Shown here in pieces: positions 62,513 to 64,000 of a stretch of 64,000 nt of DNA (its first letter is position 1; the number at the start of each line of letters is the position of its first letter). This DNA comes from Lutimaribacter pacificus (GTDB lineage: Bacteria; Pseudomonadota; Alphaproteobacteria; Rhodobacterales; Rhodobacteraceae), in contig NZ_FQZZ01000005.1 in the NCBI RefSeq assembly GCF_900142185.1, forward strand, positions 186,001-250,000. The letters are read 5' to 3'. Made by a program: the position numbers and the translations under genes. The notes under the pieces are model-generated. The model searched no databases and was not told where the DNA came from. It saw only the letters and a program-made list of their open reading frames with translations.

Positions 62513-63034
62513 ATGGCCAGCACGACGCGCCGTACCGCGACGAAACCGGCAACCAAGACGACCGCCAAGCGCAGCACCACGCGCAAATCCACGGCAAAGG
62601 CCCCGGCGGAGACCGCGAAGAAATCCACGGCCAAACCCGCCACCGCCGCCTCGGCCACGCCGCTCGCTGCAGACAGCGCCGCCAAGGCTGCCGCCGTCGC
62701 CTCGGTCGAGAAAGCCGCGCCGAAACCCACGGTAATCACCAGCGAGGCCCCGGCGCTGAGCGCGCCCGAGATGAAGAAGAAGGAACTGATCGAGGCGGTC
62801 GTCGCCCGCTCGGGCATCAAGAAAAAGGATGCCAAGCCGGTGGTCGAGGCGATGCTTGCGATCCTTGGCGAAGAACTGGGCAACGGGCGCGAGATGAACC
62901 TCAACCCGCTTGGCAAGGTCAAGATCAACCGCATCAAGAAACTGGCCAAGGGCCGCGTGGTGATGTGCAAGCTGCGCCAGAACGAGCAGCAGGAAAATGC
63001 CGGCAAAGACCCCCTTGCGAAGGCCGCCGAGTGA
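62513..63034 (+). CDS. HU-family DNA-binding protein with a long H1-like Lys/Ala tail
   Basis: The 173-aa protein combines about 80 residues of Ala/Lys/Thr-rich, histone-H1-like sequence (MASTTRRTATKPATKTTAKR start) with a C-terminal HU fold (KKKELIEAVVARSGIKKKDA, then LNPLGKVKINRIKKLAKGR). HU proteins bend and compact DNA; the tail probably adds unspecific DNA binding, as in chromatin-like proteins of alphaproteobacteria. ATG 62513 is chosen as the tail start; ATG 62474 is also in frame. Lon, a known HU protease in E. coli, is just upstream. Confidence 0.75.
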   Translation: MASTTRRTATKPATKTTAKRSTTRKSTAKAPAETAKKSTAKPATAASATPLAADSAAKAAAVASVEKAAPKPTVITSEAPALSAPEMKKKELIEAVVARSGIKKKDAKPVVEAMLAILGEELGNGREMNLNPLGKVKINRIKKLAKGRVVMCKLRQNEQQENAGKDPLAKAAE

Positions 63035-63053
63035 GGCTAAAAGCCCCCGCACC

Positions 63054-63128
63054 GGGTGATTAGCTCAGTGGTAGAGCGCTTCGTTCACATCGAAGATGTC
63101 AGGAGTTCGAATCTCTTATCACCCACCA
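63054..63128 (+). tRNA. tRNA-Val(CAC)
   Basis: The cloverleaf is complete (acceptor GGGTGAT/ATCACCC, anticodon loop TTCACAT giving CAC, encoded CCA). It lies 20 bases after the HU-like gene and just before the histidine phosphatase gene. A nearly identical tRNA-Val(TAC) is at 63843. Confidence 0.95.
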
Positions 63129-63187
63129 GGATTTCGGGCGCGCGGGGCAACCCTGCGCGCCTTTTTCGTTGCGAAAGGACGTAAGCG

Positions 63188-63763
63188 ATGCCGCCGTTCC
63201 CGCCACTCTACCTGCTGCGCCATGGCCAGACCGACTGGAACCGCGACGGCCGCGTGCAGGGGCAGATGGAATCGGACCTGACCGATCTGGGCCGCGCGCA
63301 GGCGGCCCGGCAGGGTGAGATACTCAAGGCGCTGGACCTGCCGCCGGGCATTGCCGCCTGTGCCTCGCCCCTGCGGCGCACGCGCCAGACCGCCGATATT
63401 GCCCTTGGCGCGGCGGGGCTGGTGCCACGGTTTGACGCACGGCTGAAAGAGGTGCATCTGGGCCGGTGGGAGGGACAGCTTTATGCCGATCTCGCGCGCG
63501 CCGAGCCTGCGGTGTTCGACGGCAACTCGGTCCTGCGGATCTGCCTGTCGGGGCCGGGCGAGGGCGCCGATACCCTGCGCGCCCGCATCGCCGCCTTCCT
63601 GGACGATCTGACCGGACCCGCCGTGGTGGTCAGCCACGGCGTCGCGCTCAGCGTTCTGCGGGGGATCGTCCTGAACGCCGGGATGGATGAAATGGAGGCG
63701 ATGAGCCGCGATCAGGGCGTCGTGTGGGAGCTGCGCGACGGGCGCGAGATCACCCACCGCTGA
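63188..63763 (+). CDS. Histidine phosphatase family protein
   Basis: The 191-aa protein has the phosphohistidine motif LYLLRHGQTDWNRDG, the second catalytic region CASPLRRTRQTADIAL, KEVHLGRWEGQ, and the late histidine in VVSHGVALSVLRG. It belongs to the phosphoglycerate-mutase-like branch of histidine phosphatases; the substrate is unknown. It is flanked by two tRNA-Val genes. Confidence 0.88.
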   Translation: MPPFPPLYLLRHGQTDWNRDGRVQGQMESDLTDLGRAQAARQGEILKALDLPPGIAACASPLRRTRQTADIALGAAGLVPRFDARLKEVHLGRWEGQLYADLARAEPAVFDGNSVLRICLSGPGEGADTLRARIAAFLDDLTGPAVVVSHGVALSVLRGIVLNAGMDEMEAMSRDQGVVWELRDGREITHR

Positions 63764-63842
63764 CGCTTTTCCCGGCATTCGTGCCTGACCTGCCACTACC
63801 CGCTTGCAAGGCGCGCGCGCATTGGCTACATCCGGCCGGGTC

Positions 63843-63918
<76 letters not shown>

Positions 63919-64000
63919 GTTTCCCCTTTGAATCACCGGCTTTCGCTTGCTGCGCGCGGGATTGCGGGCTAGGCGAAAGGCGACTTGCCACGGAGCGCAG

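Overview
The window is GC-rich chromosome from an alphaproteobacterium, most likely Rhodobacteraceae (Roseobacter/Rhodobacter group). The evidence is the set of lineage-typical genes (DUF6456/DUF6477, DUF4169 plus ribbon-helix-helix beside fumC, alphaproteobacterial SspB, a long-tailed HU, a non-pyrrolysine MttB homologue), a GTTC-N7-GTTC LexA box, and a dispersed intergenic repeat ending in GATGAAG. These assignments come from recognising the proteins by eye; no database search was run.

Region 1 (1-30.5 kb) is core chromosome: the 3' part of recG; a 42-aa membrane microprotein behind a LexA-type box; an IscU-like scaffold and hisI; gluQ, trmFO, an enoyl-CoA hydratase and a thioesterase; speD-speE; a DMT exporter; rplM-rpsI; a porin-like protein; a TetR regulator and ppk2; an alpha/beta hydrolase and metA; guaA; a FadL-type porin; an MttB-family protein; mobA and a DUF2478 protein; a beta-oxidation pair (fused hydratase/dehydrogenase plus thiolase); a sulfotransferase; and a Gdx-type guanidinium exporter with a possible guanidine-II riboswitch.

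Region 2 (30.55-43.3 kb) is accessory DNA inserted at the 3' end of a tRNA-Asn(GTT) gene. Three copies of the tRNA 3' end (30552, 31889, 43246) show two tandem insertions. The first (about 1.3 kb) carries a DUF2971 gene and what may be an integrase remnant. The second (about 11.4 kb) carries a tyrosine integrase, an excisionase-like HTH protein, a primase-helicase (VapE type), small and large terminase subunits, and several unknown genes, but no portal, capsid or tail gene. It looks like a phage satellite. Next to its right attachment site is an operon-like two-gene module with lower GC than its neighbours and a HEPN-like RxxxxxxH motif, a candidate defence cargo. The tRNA's original terminator appears to lie at 30513-30550, now more than 12 kb away from the tRNA.

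Region 3 (43.3-64 kb) is core again: an MBL hydrolase, a sensor kinase, a GFA-family protein, tRNA-Ile2(CAT), purM-purN, rnd, a lipoprotein, sufE, an RHH protein and a DUF4169 protein, fumC, sspB, chrA, tpiA, a SufA/IscA protein, a DUF3307-SatD pair, sufT, a second enoyl-CoA hydratase, tgt, lon behind a sigma-32-like promoter, an HU-like protein, and two tRNA-Val genes flanking a histidine phosphatase.

Functional threads: queuosine tRNA modification (tgt, gluQ; tRNA-Asn is itself a normal Tgt substrate), Fe-S assembly (IscU-like, SufE, SufA, SufT), proteolysis (lon, sspB), and purine synthesis (purM, purN, guaA).
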